Positions 13,125 through 22,411 of a stretch of DNA of 64,000 nt are shown here, in pieces (positions within the stretch are counted from its first letter, which is position 1; each line of letters begins with the position of its first letter). The notes beneath the pieces are model-generated. The model worked only from the letters and a program-made list of their open reading frames with translations. It had not been told where the DNA came from and searched no databases. Source of the stretch: Rheum nobile (taxonomy: Eukaryota > Streptophyta > Magnoliopsida > Caryophyllales > Polygonaceae); the NCBI GenBank assembly GCA_027886185.1, contig WOAB01000765.1:868001-932000 (forward strand). Reading direction: 5' to 3'. Position numbers and translations under genes: made by a program.

Positions 13125-14606
13125 TCAACTTGGGTTGCTCATAACAACTAAACACCTGGGATCTGGATCTGGGGGTTGTCTCTTTGTATGCTCTATGTTG
13201 AGCGTGACCCCCACTCTTCTGCACTTCTTGATGGTTGGACCGCTTTTCTTATCTATGAATGCACTTGCCATCTTTCGAAATGGTCTACCCAACATCTCAG
13301 GGCCTGTATGCTTATCTTGCCCCGTATCCAGCATATAAAGATTCACCACTTGAATCAAGGCCTCCTTCTTGTGCTTTCCCTTCGGTTTCTTTTTGATCAA
13401 GCCCGGCACCTCTAACATTTCCTTGCAGCGAGGGGTGATGTCAGCCAGTATGACCAAGGGAACGGTTTTTATGTAGTCACTGAAGGCCTCATAGATATCC
13501 TCGTTGTTCTTTAGCCTTTGAGTAACTCGGGAAGCCTCAAGGAAGGGTGCGACGGGGTGCAGCGAGACAAGTGGGAAGGAGTTGAGACGCACAAACTCAT
13601 CATTGGCAGCCTCCAGAGGATCGGGGACTGCTGGGGCATCTTCGAGAGGGGCGGGCGTCGCAGGATCGTTTCCGCAATCGCGACTCTCCTCCTCTTGGTC
13701 GCTGAATTCCTCCAGTCCCAGAAAATATTCTTCCTCAGAAAGCACCTTGCGGTCCCAAATATCGTCTGGAAGGCCCAACTCCTTGAGCGCCTCTGGGAAT
13801 GGGGCGGGTGGCTTCTCGGAACCGAGAGGAGGAAAGTATGGACGAACGTAGGTGTCCACATAAGGCTCAGCAACAGCTCCAGAAGTCTCGCCGCGGGTGC
13901 GGTGAGAGGTCATCGCCGGGTGCGGTGGATCCCCAGAATTTTCTCGAGAAACAGTACCGCCACCGCTGGGTGCGGTGGGTGCCACCGCGGGGTGCGGTGA
14001 ACTTGACAGAACATTCTATCCCTTCTTTTCATGCTCGCCGCGGGTGCGGTCACCTTGCCGCTGGGTGCGGTCATTTTCCAGAATACCCTCTTTTCCTGAG
14101 TCGTCCTCTTCAGCACTAGGATCGACATGCAATTGCTTTCCACTTCTATGGGTTATGGCGCTAACGTTTTCCCTCGGGTTCACTACCGTTTGAGCAGGTA
14201 GATTTCCCGAAGTCCGCTGATCAATCCTTGTAATCGCCTCAGCCATTTGGCTCATTTGCATCTCAAGGTTCTTGATACTCGACGTCGTAGCTTGAACGTG
14301 AGTGTTGAAGTGCTTATCCAGAGCTTGGAGCATATCTTCAGTTGACATGGAGGGGCTAGGATTGGACACTGGCGGGCTATGCTCATAGGCCGGATTGTAC
14401 TGCTGTGGAGCACCCTGCTGGTAGAACGATTGTGGCTCCGGGTAGAACTCCTGATAGTCATGACCATATGGAGGGTATTGTTGGTACCCATAACTCGAAT
14501 TGGGGTGATCTCTCCACCCTGGAGTGTATGCGTAGGAGTATGGGTCATATCGCGGCTCTCCCCAGAAATCCATATCTGAATCAAAATCAAAACAAAGACA
14601 ATACAA
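13125..14606 (-). pseudogene. Array unit 4 gag-like frame, one stop
   Basis: Nearly intact. A single TAG (Gln to stop) near 14016-14018 splits it into a 196-aa N-terminal and a 286-aa C-terminal piece. It lacks the 21-bp duplication of units 2 and 3. The N-terminal part (FWGEPRYDPYS, YTPGWRDHP) and the SSIKNLE...ITRIDQRTSGNLP block match the intact unit 5 copy. Confidence 0.8.
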
Positions 14607-14711
14607 AAATTAGTAGCACGGGTGTGGACCGTAAGATAGGTCCACACCAAGGTTGGTAACAAACAAATCACAAAAACAGAAAATTTGCCTCCCCGGCAAC
14701 GGCGCCAAATT

Positions 14712-16097
14712 TGACAGGGCTAAAAGTCGTATGCCTATCAAAGAAATCCTAAAGTACCTACTACAGAGTATAGCAAGCAAGTCACGGTCGATCCCACAGA
14801 GAGTCAGGTTATCTATTCTTGCAATTCACGTCACCGACTAGGAATTAGGGGGGGATTTGTTTGTGTTTTTCGTAACCAAAGTAAACAAAGCAAGTAAACA
14901 AGTTTGCAAATAATGGTTGAGAATAATAAGGGAAAAAGCGCCACACTTAACAAAGATCCACACAACAATAGAAAGGTCGATCACGGAATTCTATCAATCT
15001 CAAGTTCTTAATATTCCTATAGTTGTTCTTATCCCGATCATAGATAACTATTAGTTCTACCAGCCCTAATAGTACTTATTAATAAATCAAATCCAAAAAC
15101 CTTCAAGACTCAATAAAGCAATAGCATTCAACCAAGGATTTAACAAGATATGTGCAATAGAAACAACCCGTTACTATAAGCATGCAATTAACTCTCTCTC
15201 ACGATGAAGTGCTCGGATCCCCTATACGCAACAATCGTGTTTGCTACTAGATATGCAACCCGAACCCGGAATCACAAGTCCTAGCAATTAGGAAGATATC
15301 AATAGACCTAGGTAGCTACTCTAGATAAATCAACATAAACCCATAAACATTCAAGCACAAGAGAATTAATCCAACTAGATAGGAAAACGAACAAGAGTAG
15401 AAAACTCACAACCAATCAATTGCTGGCTTCAAACTGTCAAGTGCAACAATGGAGGTTTAGTTCTCCATTAGGGTTTGTGGGAGAAAAATATAAAACGGTG
15501 GCAACTAGGGTTAGCGAAAAGATGATCCTCTAAAAGAGTCTTAAACCTAACTTAAATACTAAGGAAATAATAAGGAAATAAAGAAAAGAAAATAACAAAC
15601 TTGGAAACAAAGTCTCGGAAATAAAATAAAACAGAAATAAAACTCGGAACGAAATTCTTCAGCGCGTCGGCACCGCGGGTGCGGTGACACCCACCGCTGG
15701 GTGCGGTGGCTCTCTAGTGGATTCTGTCCACTTCTCTGACGACCTCGCCGCAGGTGCGGTGGGACTCCAGAATCTTGTCTGGTTTCTGCTTCTTCCACCG
15801 CGGGGGCGGTGGTCTTTGGCGCGGGTGCGGTAAGGCTCCAGTAACATCTCCTGTTCAAAGCTCTTCCTTGCAATCTCTCGCACCACTCCTCAACTCGTCT
15901 CTTCACTCCTTTTGCGTCTTTCCTTGATGGCTTCCTTCCTCAGTGTCTCCTAGATATCCACAATAACTCAAACACCTCTAACAACACCAAACTTCGCCTC
16001 CAAAAGCCATACACATGAATGTGTCTAAATCTACCCGAATGACACCAATAAACCCTCTAGTGACTCTTACTTAAGCCCTACAAAGTAGTGCTTATCA
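14712..16097 (-). repeat. Array LTR 4 (1386 bp)
   Basis: Same length and ends as LTRs 1-3, with about five substitutions relative to LTR 3 (for example near 15157, 15721 and 15853). Primer site at 14690-14707, purine tract at 16098-16108. Confidence 0.9.
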
Positions 16098-16108
16098 AAC
16101 TCCCCCAT
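16098..16108 (-). other. Polypurine tract (one per unit)
   Basis: The minus strand reads ATGGGGGAGTT immediately before the LTR start TGATAAGC. The same tract is at 3086-3096, 7431-7441 and 11776-11786. It primes plus-strand DNA synthesis during reverse transcription. It is preceded on the minus strand by GAGGACGAGCAAATG, a context I recognise from Athila/Tat 3' untranslated regions. Confidence 0.85.
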
Positions 16109-17447
16109 GCTTAGACATTTGCTCGTCCTCGAGTAAACTAAAAGAAAGTACACTCCTCCTATACAGCACCCAAGGTCTCAGGTAACATATCCTCCAACTA
16201 AGAGTCACCTAACCAATGCCAAAGCTCCCGGCGCCAATCTCATCTACAACACATCCATACTCAACAGCTTAAGGGGCAAGCAGAGTACTTCCCCCAAGCT
16301 TAACCCGGACATCCAATAGTGTGAGTAACCTCTAATCCTAGCCTTCATCTATGACTCCTTATGTCTCCAAGAGTGACCTACCCGACAATCCTTCTTTGAC
16401 TCCTCTTCTTATGACGCCTCGCCAAGAATAATGAGAAATCCTAAAATCACTCTTCTTCTTTTTCGCTCATTTTGCCAAGACGCCCTTTCGGGTTTTCACC
16501 AAGCCACTCATATTTTTTCATAGATGTACTCACATATGCTCACATCACTCTTGACCTCATATTACCCCAGCCTAATGTTGGTCCAAGCCACCTGCTTATT
16601 ACCTAGGCCGCCCTTTCGGGTTTTCGACCTATCCCAGGATTTCTATTTTAGCCTTTTTTCAATTTTTTGGCTTTTTTTATTTTATTTTATTTTTCTCCTC
16701 AACAATGTAACAAGTATAGAACTCTCCCCCATGCTTAAACATTGCATTGTCCTCAATGTAATGAAAGACAAAAAGAATAGAAGCACAGGGAAAAGCAAAA
16801 AAAATAACTCACAACATCGCCGAGCTGCTTGGACACTTTTGTTGTTGCTGGCGGTCTTCACTATATGCACCGGTCTCTGGTGTTGTGTGGGTATTCATCA
16901 ACTCTATAGTCTTCTCCTACCGTGCAACCAAAAGAAAACCACTTTGGTGAATAGTGGTAAAACAATGATAGTAGGATTGCACGGCCTTCTAGGAACACAT
17001 GGTGGAGCCCAGATGTAATCTTGGTGTGGGCTCTAGTGTTCCTCCTCCTCAGCTGCCAATTGTAGGGCCATCATCGTTGCCAAATAATGTGTGGGGCGAA
17101 TGTCTCCTCCTTGACAACATGATGCGCACCTTCTCCATGGGGATTCCGGACAGCTGGCCTTCGGTAAAACTTTTTTTTTTTTTGCCCCCCGTTTAAGTTT
17201 TTTTCGGGGGGTGACTTAGTACAGGGAAGGAAGACTTACATTGGTGTGGAAACACCTTCTTCAATAGGCATGGGTCTCTTCCCTGCAGGTTAGTCGGAAA
17301 CAAAAACAGGAACAAAAACATAGCAAAAACACACTAAAGAAAATGCAAAAACAAAGAAAGAAAAGCAAAGAAAGAAAAACATACCTCGGGTTGCCTCCCG
17401 GACAGCGCCTTAGTTATTCTCATGGCTTGACATATTATTCCATCTTC
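16109..17447 (-). other. Non-coding 3' block of array unit, with C6/G6 hairpin
   Basis: About 1.3 kb between the gag-like stop and the purine tract, present in every full unit. It contains two CGCCCTTTCGGGTTTTC repeats and a T-rich stretch. A poly-T run is followed by CCCCCCG and CGGGGGG arms at about 17185-17211 that can form a hairpin. The T-run and loop lengths vary between units (4158, 8502, 12847, 17171), as expected for slippage. Open frames on the plus strand here recur only because the DNA repeats. This is where pol would normally sit. Confidence 0.65.
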
Positions 17448-18929
17448 TCAACTTGGGTTGCTCATAGCAACTAAACACCTGGGATCTGGATCTGGGGGTT
17501 GTCTCTTTGTATGCTCTATGTTGAGCGTGACCCCCACTCTTCTGCACTTCTTGATGGTTGGACCGCTTTTCTTATCTATGAATGCACTTGCCATCTTTCG
17601 AAATGGTCTACCCAACATCTCAGGACCTGTATGCTTATCTTGCCCCGTATCCAGCATATAAAGATTCACCACTTGAATCAAGGCCTCCTTCTTGTGCTTT
17701 CCCTTCGGTTTCTTTTTGATCAAGCCCGGCACCTTTAACATTTCCTTGCAGCGAGGGGTGATGTCAGCCAGTATGACCAAGGGAACGGTTTTTATGTAGT
17801 CACTGAAGGCCTCATAGATATCCTCGTTGTTCTTTAGCCTTTGAGTAACTCGGGAAGCCTCAAGGAAGGGTGCGACGGGGTGCAGCGAGACAAGTGGGAA
17901 GGAGTTGAGACGCACAAACTCATCATTGGCAGCCTCCAAAGGATCGGGGACTGCTGGGGCATCTTCGAGAGGGGCGGGCGTCGCAGGATCGTTTCCGCAA
18001 TCGCGACTCTCCTCCTCTTGGTCGCTGAATTCCTCCAGTCCCAAAAAATATTCTTCCTCAGAAAGCACCTTGCGGTCCCAAATATCGTCTAGAAGGCCCA
18101 ACTCCTTGAGCGCCTCTGGGAATGGGGCGGGTGGCTTCTCGGAACCGAGAGGAGGAAAGTATGGACGAACGTAGGTGTCCACATAAGGCTCAGCAACAGC
18201 TCCAGAAGTCTCGCCGCGGGTGCGGTGAGAGGTCATCGCCGGGTGCGGTGGATCCCCAGAATTTTCTCGAGAAACAGTACCGCCACCGCTGGGTGCGGTG
18301 GGTGCCACCGCGGGGTGCGGTGAACTTGACAGAACATTCTGTACCTCCTTTTCATGCTCGCCGCGGGTGCGGTCACCTTGCCGCTGGGTGCGGTCATTTT
18401 CCAGAATACCCTCTTTTCCTGAGTCATCCTCTTCAGCACTAGGATCGACATGCAATTGCTTTCCACTTCTACGGGTTATGGCGCTAACGTTTTCCCTCGG
18501 GTTCACTACCGTTTGAGCAGGTAGATTTCCCGAAGTCCGCTGATCAATCCTTGTAATCGCCTCAGCCATTTGGCTCATCTGCGTCTCAAGGTTCTTGATA
18601 CTCGACGTCGTAGCTTGAACGTGAGTGCTGAAGTGCTTATCCAGAGCTTGGAGCATATCTTCAGTTGACACGGAGGTGCTAGGATTGGACACTGGCGGGC
18701 TATGCTCATAAGCCGGATTATACTGCTGTGGAGCACCCTGCTGGTAGAACGATTGTGGCTCCGGGTAGAACTCCTGGTAGTCATGACCATATGGAGGGTA
18801 TTGTTGGTACCCATAACTCGAATTGGGGTGATCTCTCCACCCTGGAGTGTATGCGTTGGAGTATGGGTCATATCGCGGCTCTCCCCAGAAATCCATATCT
18901 GAATCAAAATCAAAACAAAGACGATACAA
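17448..18929 (-). CDS. Array unit 5: intact 493-aa Gag/protease-remnant protein
   Basis: This is the only uninterrupted copy in the array. Residues 1-80 are Gly/Tyr/Pro/Gln-rich (TPGWRDHPN at ~28-36), residues ~109-153 hold a helical block (SSIKNLETQ, RTSGNLPAQT, NPRENVSAIT), and residues ~175-242 form a linker built from the GC motif. Residues ~250-400 are an acidic Pro-rich segment. LGRPF at ~439-443 followed by AFIDKKSG resembles the end of an Athila-type aspartic protease. No D-S/T-G-A active site and no CCHC knuckle precede it, so both the gag core and the protease centre appear deleted. The start Met lies ~90 bp inside the leader. Function is unknown; it may be an RNA-binding Gag remnant or simply untranslated. 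Confidence 0.6.
   Translation of the reverse strand: MYRLCFDFDSDMDFWGEPRYDPYSNAYTPGWRDHPNSSYGYQQYPPYGHDYQEFYPEPQSFYQQGAPQQYNPAYEHSPPVSNPSTSVSTEDMLQALDKHFSTHVQATTSSIKNLETQMSQMAEAITRIDQRTSGNLPAQTVVNPRENVSAITRRSGKQLHVDPSAEEDDSGKEGILENDRTQRQGDRTRGEHEKEVQNVLSSSPHPAVAPTAPSGGGTVSRENSGDPPHPAMTSHRTRGETSGAVAEPYVDTYVRPYFPPLGSEKPPAPFPEALKELGLLDDIWDRKVLSEEEYFLGLEEFSDQEEESRDCGNDPATPAPLEDAPAVPDPLEAANDEFVRLNSFPLVSLHPVAPFLEASRVTQRLKNNEDIYEAFSDYIKTVPLVILADITPRCKEMLKVPGLIKKKPKGKHKKEALIQVVNLYMLDTGQDKHTGPEMLGRPFRKMASAFIDKKSGPTIKKCRRVGVTLNIEHTKRQPPDPDPRCLVAMSNPS
18212..18400 (-). repeat. GC-rich motif cluster inside gag-like frame
   Basis: Six copies of a degenerate ACCGC-N-GGGTGCGGT motif occur in under 200 bp (near 18214, 18237, 18284, 18305, 18360, 18380). 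The ACCGC and GCGGT arms can pair across a 4-5-nt loop. Read as protein on the minus strand, the motif falls in different frames: RTRG/RTQR, PHPAV/PHPAM and TAPSGG. Equivalent clusters occur in the other four units (for example 880-1065, 5201-5408, 9546-9755, 13886-14073). Confidence 0.85.
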
Positions 18930-19012
18930 AAATTAGTAGCACGGGTGTGGACCGTAAGATAGGTCCACACCAAGGTTGGTAACAAACCAATCACAAAAAT
19001 AGAAAATTTGAC

Positions 19013-19030
19013 TCCCCGGCAACGGCGCCA
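19013..19030 (-). other. Primer-binding site for tRNA-Asp (one per unit)
   Basis: The minus strand reads TGGCGCCGTTGCCGGGGA, an 18-nt complement of the 3' end of plant tRNA-Asp(GTC) including CCA. It lies four bases from the LTR end. Equivalent sites are at 1678-1695, 6023-6040, 10368-10385 and 14690-14707, all identical. A tRNA-Asp primer is typical of Athila/Tat elements. Its preservation in every unit shows that each internal region still begins at a normal retroviral-type leader. Confidence 0.9.
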
Positions 19031-19034
19031 AATT

Positions 19035-20440
19035 TGACAGGGCTAAAAGTCGTATGCCTATCAAATAAATCCTAAAGTACCTACTACAGAGTATAGCAAG
19101 CAAGTCATGGTCGATCCCACAAAGAGTCAGGTTATCTATTCTTACAATTCACATCACCGACTAGGAACTAGGGGGGGATTTGTTTGTGTTTTTCGTAACC
19201 AAAGTAAACAAAGCAAGTAAACAAGTTTGCAAATAATGGTTGAGAATAATAAGGGAAAAAGCGCCACACTTAACAAAGATCCACACAACAATAGAAAGGT
19301 CGATCATAGAATTCTATCAATCTCAAGTTCTTAATATTCCTATAGTTGTTCTTATCCCGATCATAGATAACTATTAGTTCTACCAGCCCTAATAGTACTT
19401 ATTAATAAATCAAATCCGAAAACCTTCAAGACTCAATAAAGCAATAGCATTCAACCAAGGATTTAACAAGATACATGCAATAGAAACAATCCATTACTAT
19501 AAGCATGCAATTAACTCTCTCTCACGATGAAGCGCTCGGATCCCCTATACGCAACAATCGTGTTTGCTACTAGATATGCAACCCGAACCCGGAATCACAA
19601 GTCCTAGCAATTAGGAAGATATCAATAGACCTAGGTAGCTACTCTAGATAAATCAACATAAACCCATAAACATTCAAGCACAAGAGAATTAATCCAACTA
19701 GATAGGAAAACGAACAAGAGTAGAAAACTCATAACCAATCAATTGCTGGCTTCAAACTGTCAAGTGCAACAATGGAGGTTTAGTTCTCCATTAGGGTTTG
19801 TGGGAGAAAAACGTAACACGGTGGCAACTAGGGTTAGCGAAAAGATGATCCTCTAAAAGAGTCCTAACCTAACTTAAATACTAAGGAAATAATAAGGAAA
19901 TAAAGAAAAGAAAATAACAAACTTGGAAACAATGTCTCGGAAATAAAATAAAACAGAAATAAAACTCGGAACGAAAGTCTTCAGCGCGTCGTCACCGCGG
20001 GTGCGGTGACACCCACCTCTGGGTGCGGTGGCTCTCCAATGGATTCTGTCCACTTCTCTGACGACCTCGCCGCAGGTGCGGCAGTGCCGACCGCTGGGTG
20101 CGGTGGGACTCCAGAATCTTGTCTGGTTTCTGCTTCTTCCACCGCGGGGGCGGTGGTCTTTGGCGCGGGTGCGGCAAGGCTCCAGTAACATCTCCTCTTC
20201 AAAGCTCTTCCTTGCAATCTCTCGCACCGCTCCTCAACTCGTCTCTTCACTCGTTTTGCGTCTTTCCTTGGTGGCTTCCTTCCTCAGTGTCTCCTAGATA
20301 TCCACAATAGCTCAAACACCTCCAACAACACCAAACTTCGCCTCCAAACGCCATACACATGAATGTGTCTAAATCTACCCGAATGACACTAATAAACCCT
20401 CTAGTGACTCTTACTTAAGCCCTACAAGTAGTGCTTATCA
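19035..20440 (-). repeat. Array LTR 5, terminal copy (1406 bp)
   Basis: This is the outer 5' LTR of the array in element orientation. It ends in TATCA at 20440, where similarity to the other units stops and unrelated AT-rich DNA begins. It is the most divergent copy: roughly 25-30 scattered substitutions, plus about 20 extra bases near 20080-20100 that add one more GC-rich motif. The other LTRs continue into the purine tract at this point; this one does not, so it is a true element edge. A candidate 5-bp target duplication (atata) follows, but the matching left flank is outside the window. Confidence 0.9.
19990..20180 (-). repeat. GC-rich motif cluster inside LTR (U3)
   Basis: Six copies of the same ACCGC-N-GGGTGCGGT motif lie near 19993, 20013, 20068, 20089, 20139 and 20163, within an otherwise AT-rich LTR. 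The other four LTRs have five copies in the same place. The cluster sits about 150-350 bp upstream, on the element strand, of a TATA-like stretch, so it is in the promoter half of the LTR. Why gag and U3 share the motif is not explained by coding need. Confidence 0.85.
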
Positions 20441-21737
20441 ATATATTATAAATAAACAAAACTATAATATATTCTGTCCATCTAGTTGTATGAATAGTTT
20501 TGTTATGACAATTTTATTTTCTTTGTTCAGTTCATTAATTTGTATGAACCTACTATTCGAGTCAGACTATAGATTATAACTTGAGAATGGTTTGAACGAA
20601 ATACTTTATAATTTTGAGAGAAATTAGTTCTTCAATTATAAACTTTGAAATTTAGCAGAACAATGTGTTACTTGCTCTATTATTGAATGTGGGTATCATC
20701 CGTTTTGTTATTGTGTTTGATATGTTGGGAATTAGATTTAAATGTCTATTTTGATCAATACAAAATTGGATCTTTTTAATCATTCAAGGTAATGCGCAAT
20801 CTATAGTTTGATAGATTTGACTTCTTTGCATTATCAGATATTGTGTACCTTATAAAAGCTAACCATAATTTTCAACTTCTATAGATAAGGAACTAGAACC
20901 CATGGAGTCTCCATCGAAATAAAACTCAAATGGATGCCGATTATATTTCGTTGAAGAAGACACATGTTGTGCAGTCTATTTTTTATTTATAATTTTTGTA
21001 ATCTATTTTGTAATATTCATAATTGATTTGTGATCTTTTTAATTGATTGATTTGTATTTAAATAAGGAAAGATTAGTAATAGGTTTAGGATAAACATCTT
21101 TAATTAATAATTAAATTTATTTTAAAAAATGAAAAGGAGAAAATGATGTGGCAAATTTAATATGGGGGTGCCATATGACATTAGTTTGTTTTGCTTTAGT
21201 ATATATATAGTAGATTACATTAACTTTTTTATGAACACACAATCCTTATTTACCAAACAAAATATCATCCATATATTATAATATTTGACTAGTAAGATTG
21301 TGAATTAAATAAGGCATAATGAATTGGAAATAGATTAAGTTGTCCAAAATTAAATATCACATATCAACCTAGCCATGATATATTCTTGTTAACTAAATTA
21401 ATGAATATTAATAGTTGATTGAGTTATTGTATTAGGTTATATAGTATGTCATTCTTCGCATATCATGGCTCCAACCTTTTCATGACCATATATTGAGCAA
21501 ACCATGGAAAGTACTGCTCCCTTAACACTTCAGAGAATTCTTTTGCATTGGCTTCAAATTAGCCTAAAGATCAACCATTTGGAGGCATCCAATTAGAACT
21601 CAACATACCTATATCTCATCAATAAGTGATTTTTTAGCGTACAATGGTGTCTTACAAAGATTTGAATACATACAGAACTTACGATGCATTTTAGTTTAAA
21701 ATTGCAGAAAAACACGTAGTCTCTTGGAAATCATTAA
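20441..21737. other. AT-rich DNA with candidate Helitron 5' end
   Basis: No gene is recognised. On the minus strand, starting at 21214 and preceded by A, the sequence reads TCTACTATATATATACTAAA, which resembles the TC-starting 5' end of plant Helitrons. The element body would then run left from 21214 towards the retrotransposon array edge at 20440. No 3' CTRR end with hairpin can be found within the window, so this call is weak. Confidence 0.3.
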
Positions 21738-22402
21738 CGAAAATTTCGCTTGGTAACTCTGAGTTTGTGACTTTTTCGCGAAATTCTCTAAGGTTTTGAT
21801 AATTTCGCCTGGTAACCCTGAGTTTTTGACATATTTCGCCTGGTAACACCGAGTTTTTGACTTTTTTGCGAAATCACCTCAAGTTTTGACAATTTGTATG
21901 GCAACCCTGAGTTTTCAATTTTTCGCCGAATACCCCTCCATCCATTTCACTTAAAAAAAACGTTAACTTTGATTTAGGGTTTAGGGTTTATGTTTAGGGC
22001 TTCGGGGTTTAGGATTTTGGGTTTAGGCTTTTGGGGTTTAGGGTTAGGGTTTTTGCGAAATATCCAAATTGTTTTTAGGGTTTATGGTTTATTTTTAAAA
22101 AAAATAAAACCGTTTGTATTTAACGGTTTGGATATTTCGCGAAAACCCTAACCCTAAGCCCCAAAAGCCTAAACCTAAATCCCAAACCCTAGAAAAATTT
22201 AAGTTAACATTTTTTTAAGTGAAATGGATGGAGGGGTATCTGGCGGAAAAATTAAAAACTCAGGGTTGCCACACGAAATTGTCAAAACTTGAAGGAATTT
22301 CGCGAAAAAGTCAAAAACTCAGGGTTATCAAGCAAAATTGTCAAAACCTTAGGGGATTTTGTGAAAAAGTAAAAAATTCAGGGTTATCAAGCAAAATTTC
22401 CG
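21738..22402. mobile_element. Mutator-like foldback element with 9-bp target duplication
   Basis: This 665-bp element is flanked by the direct 9-bp repeat AATCATTAA at 21729-21737 and 22403-22411. Its two arms are inverted repeats of roughly 300 bp that pair almost along their whole length, from CGAAAATTTCGCTTGG at the left end to the complement of AGCAAAATTTCCG at the right. Each arm contains ~55-60-bp subrepeats (TGGTAACCCTGAGTTTTTGAC); the left arm has one more than the right. The inner arms carry TTTAGGG-like repeats and the centre is AT-rich. A 9-bp duplication and long terminal inverted repeats are typical of MULE-class DNA transposons. It has no transposase, so it is non-autonomous. 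Confidence 0.85.
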
Positions 22403-22411
22403 AATCATTAA

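Larger units (their letters stand above)
1..20440 (-). mobile_element. Tandem array of a non-autonomous Athila/Tat-like LTR retrotransposon
   Basis: The same ~4.3 kb block repeats head to tail, with equivalent points at 1, 4281, 8626, 12969 and 17292 (spacings 4280, 4345, 4343, 4323). Each unit read on the minus strand has an LTR of 1386-1406 bp, a tRNA-Asp primer site, a gag-like frame, a long non-coding stretch and a purine tract abutting the next LTR. Neighbouring units share a single LTR, giving LTR-internal-LTR-internal order with five LTRs and at least five internal regions; the first internal region is cut by the window edge. No reverse transcriptase, RNase H or integrase is visible, so the unit is non-autonomous. 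Athila/Tat affinity rests on the tRNA-Asp primer site, the 3' end motif GGGGGAGTT before the LTR and the gag/protease-like residues. The pattern is what unequal LTR-LTR recombination, or insertion of a circular concatemer, would leave. Confidence 0.9.

Noticed and set aside
1..20440. Array as a conventional satellite or as a tandem gene family
   Set aside because: Each unit has LTR ends, a tRNA-Asp primer site and a polypurine tract, which identify retrotransposon units. The encoded frame is Gag-like.
21950..22200. Interstitial telomere repeats from a chromosome fusion
   Set aside because: The TTTAGGG-like repeats are degenerate, occur as mirror copies on both arms, and lie within precise transposon boundaries with a 9-bp target duplication.
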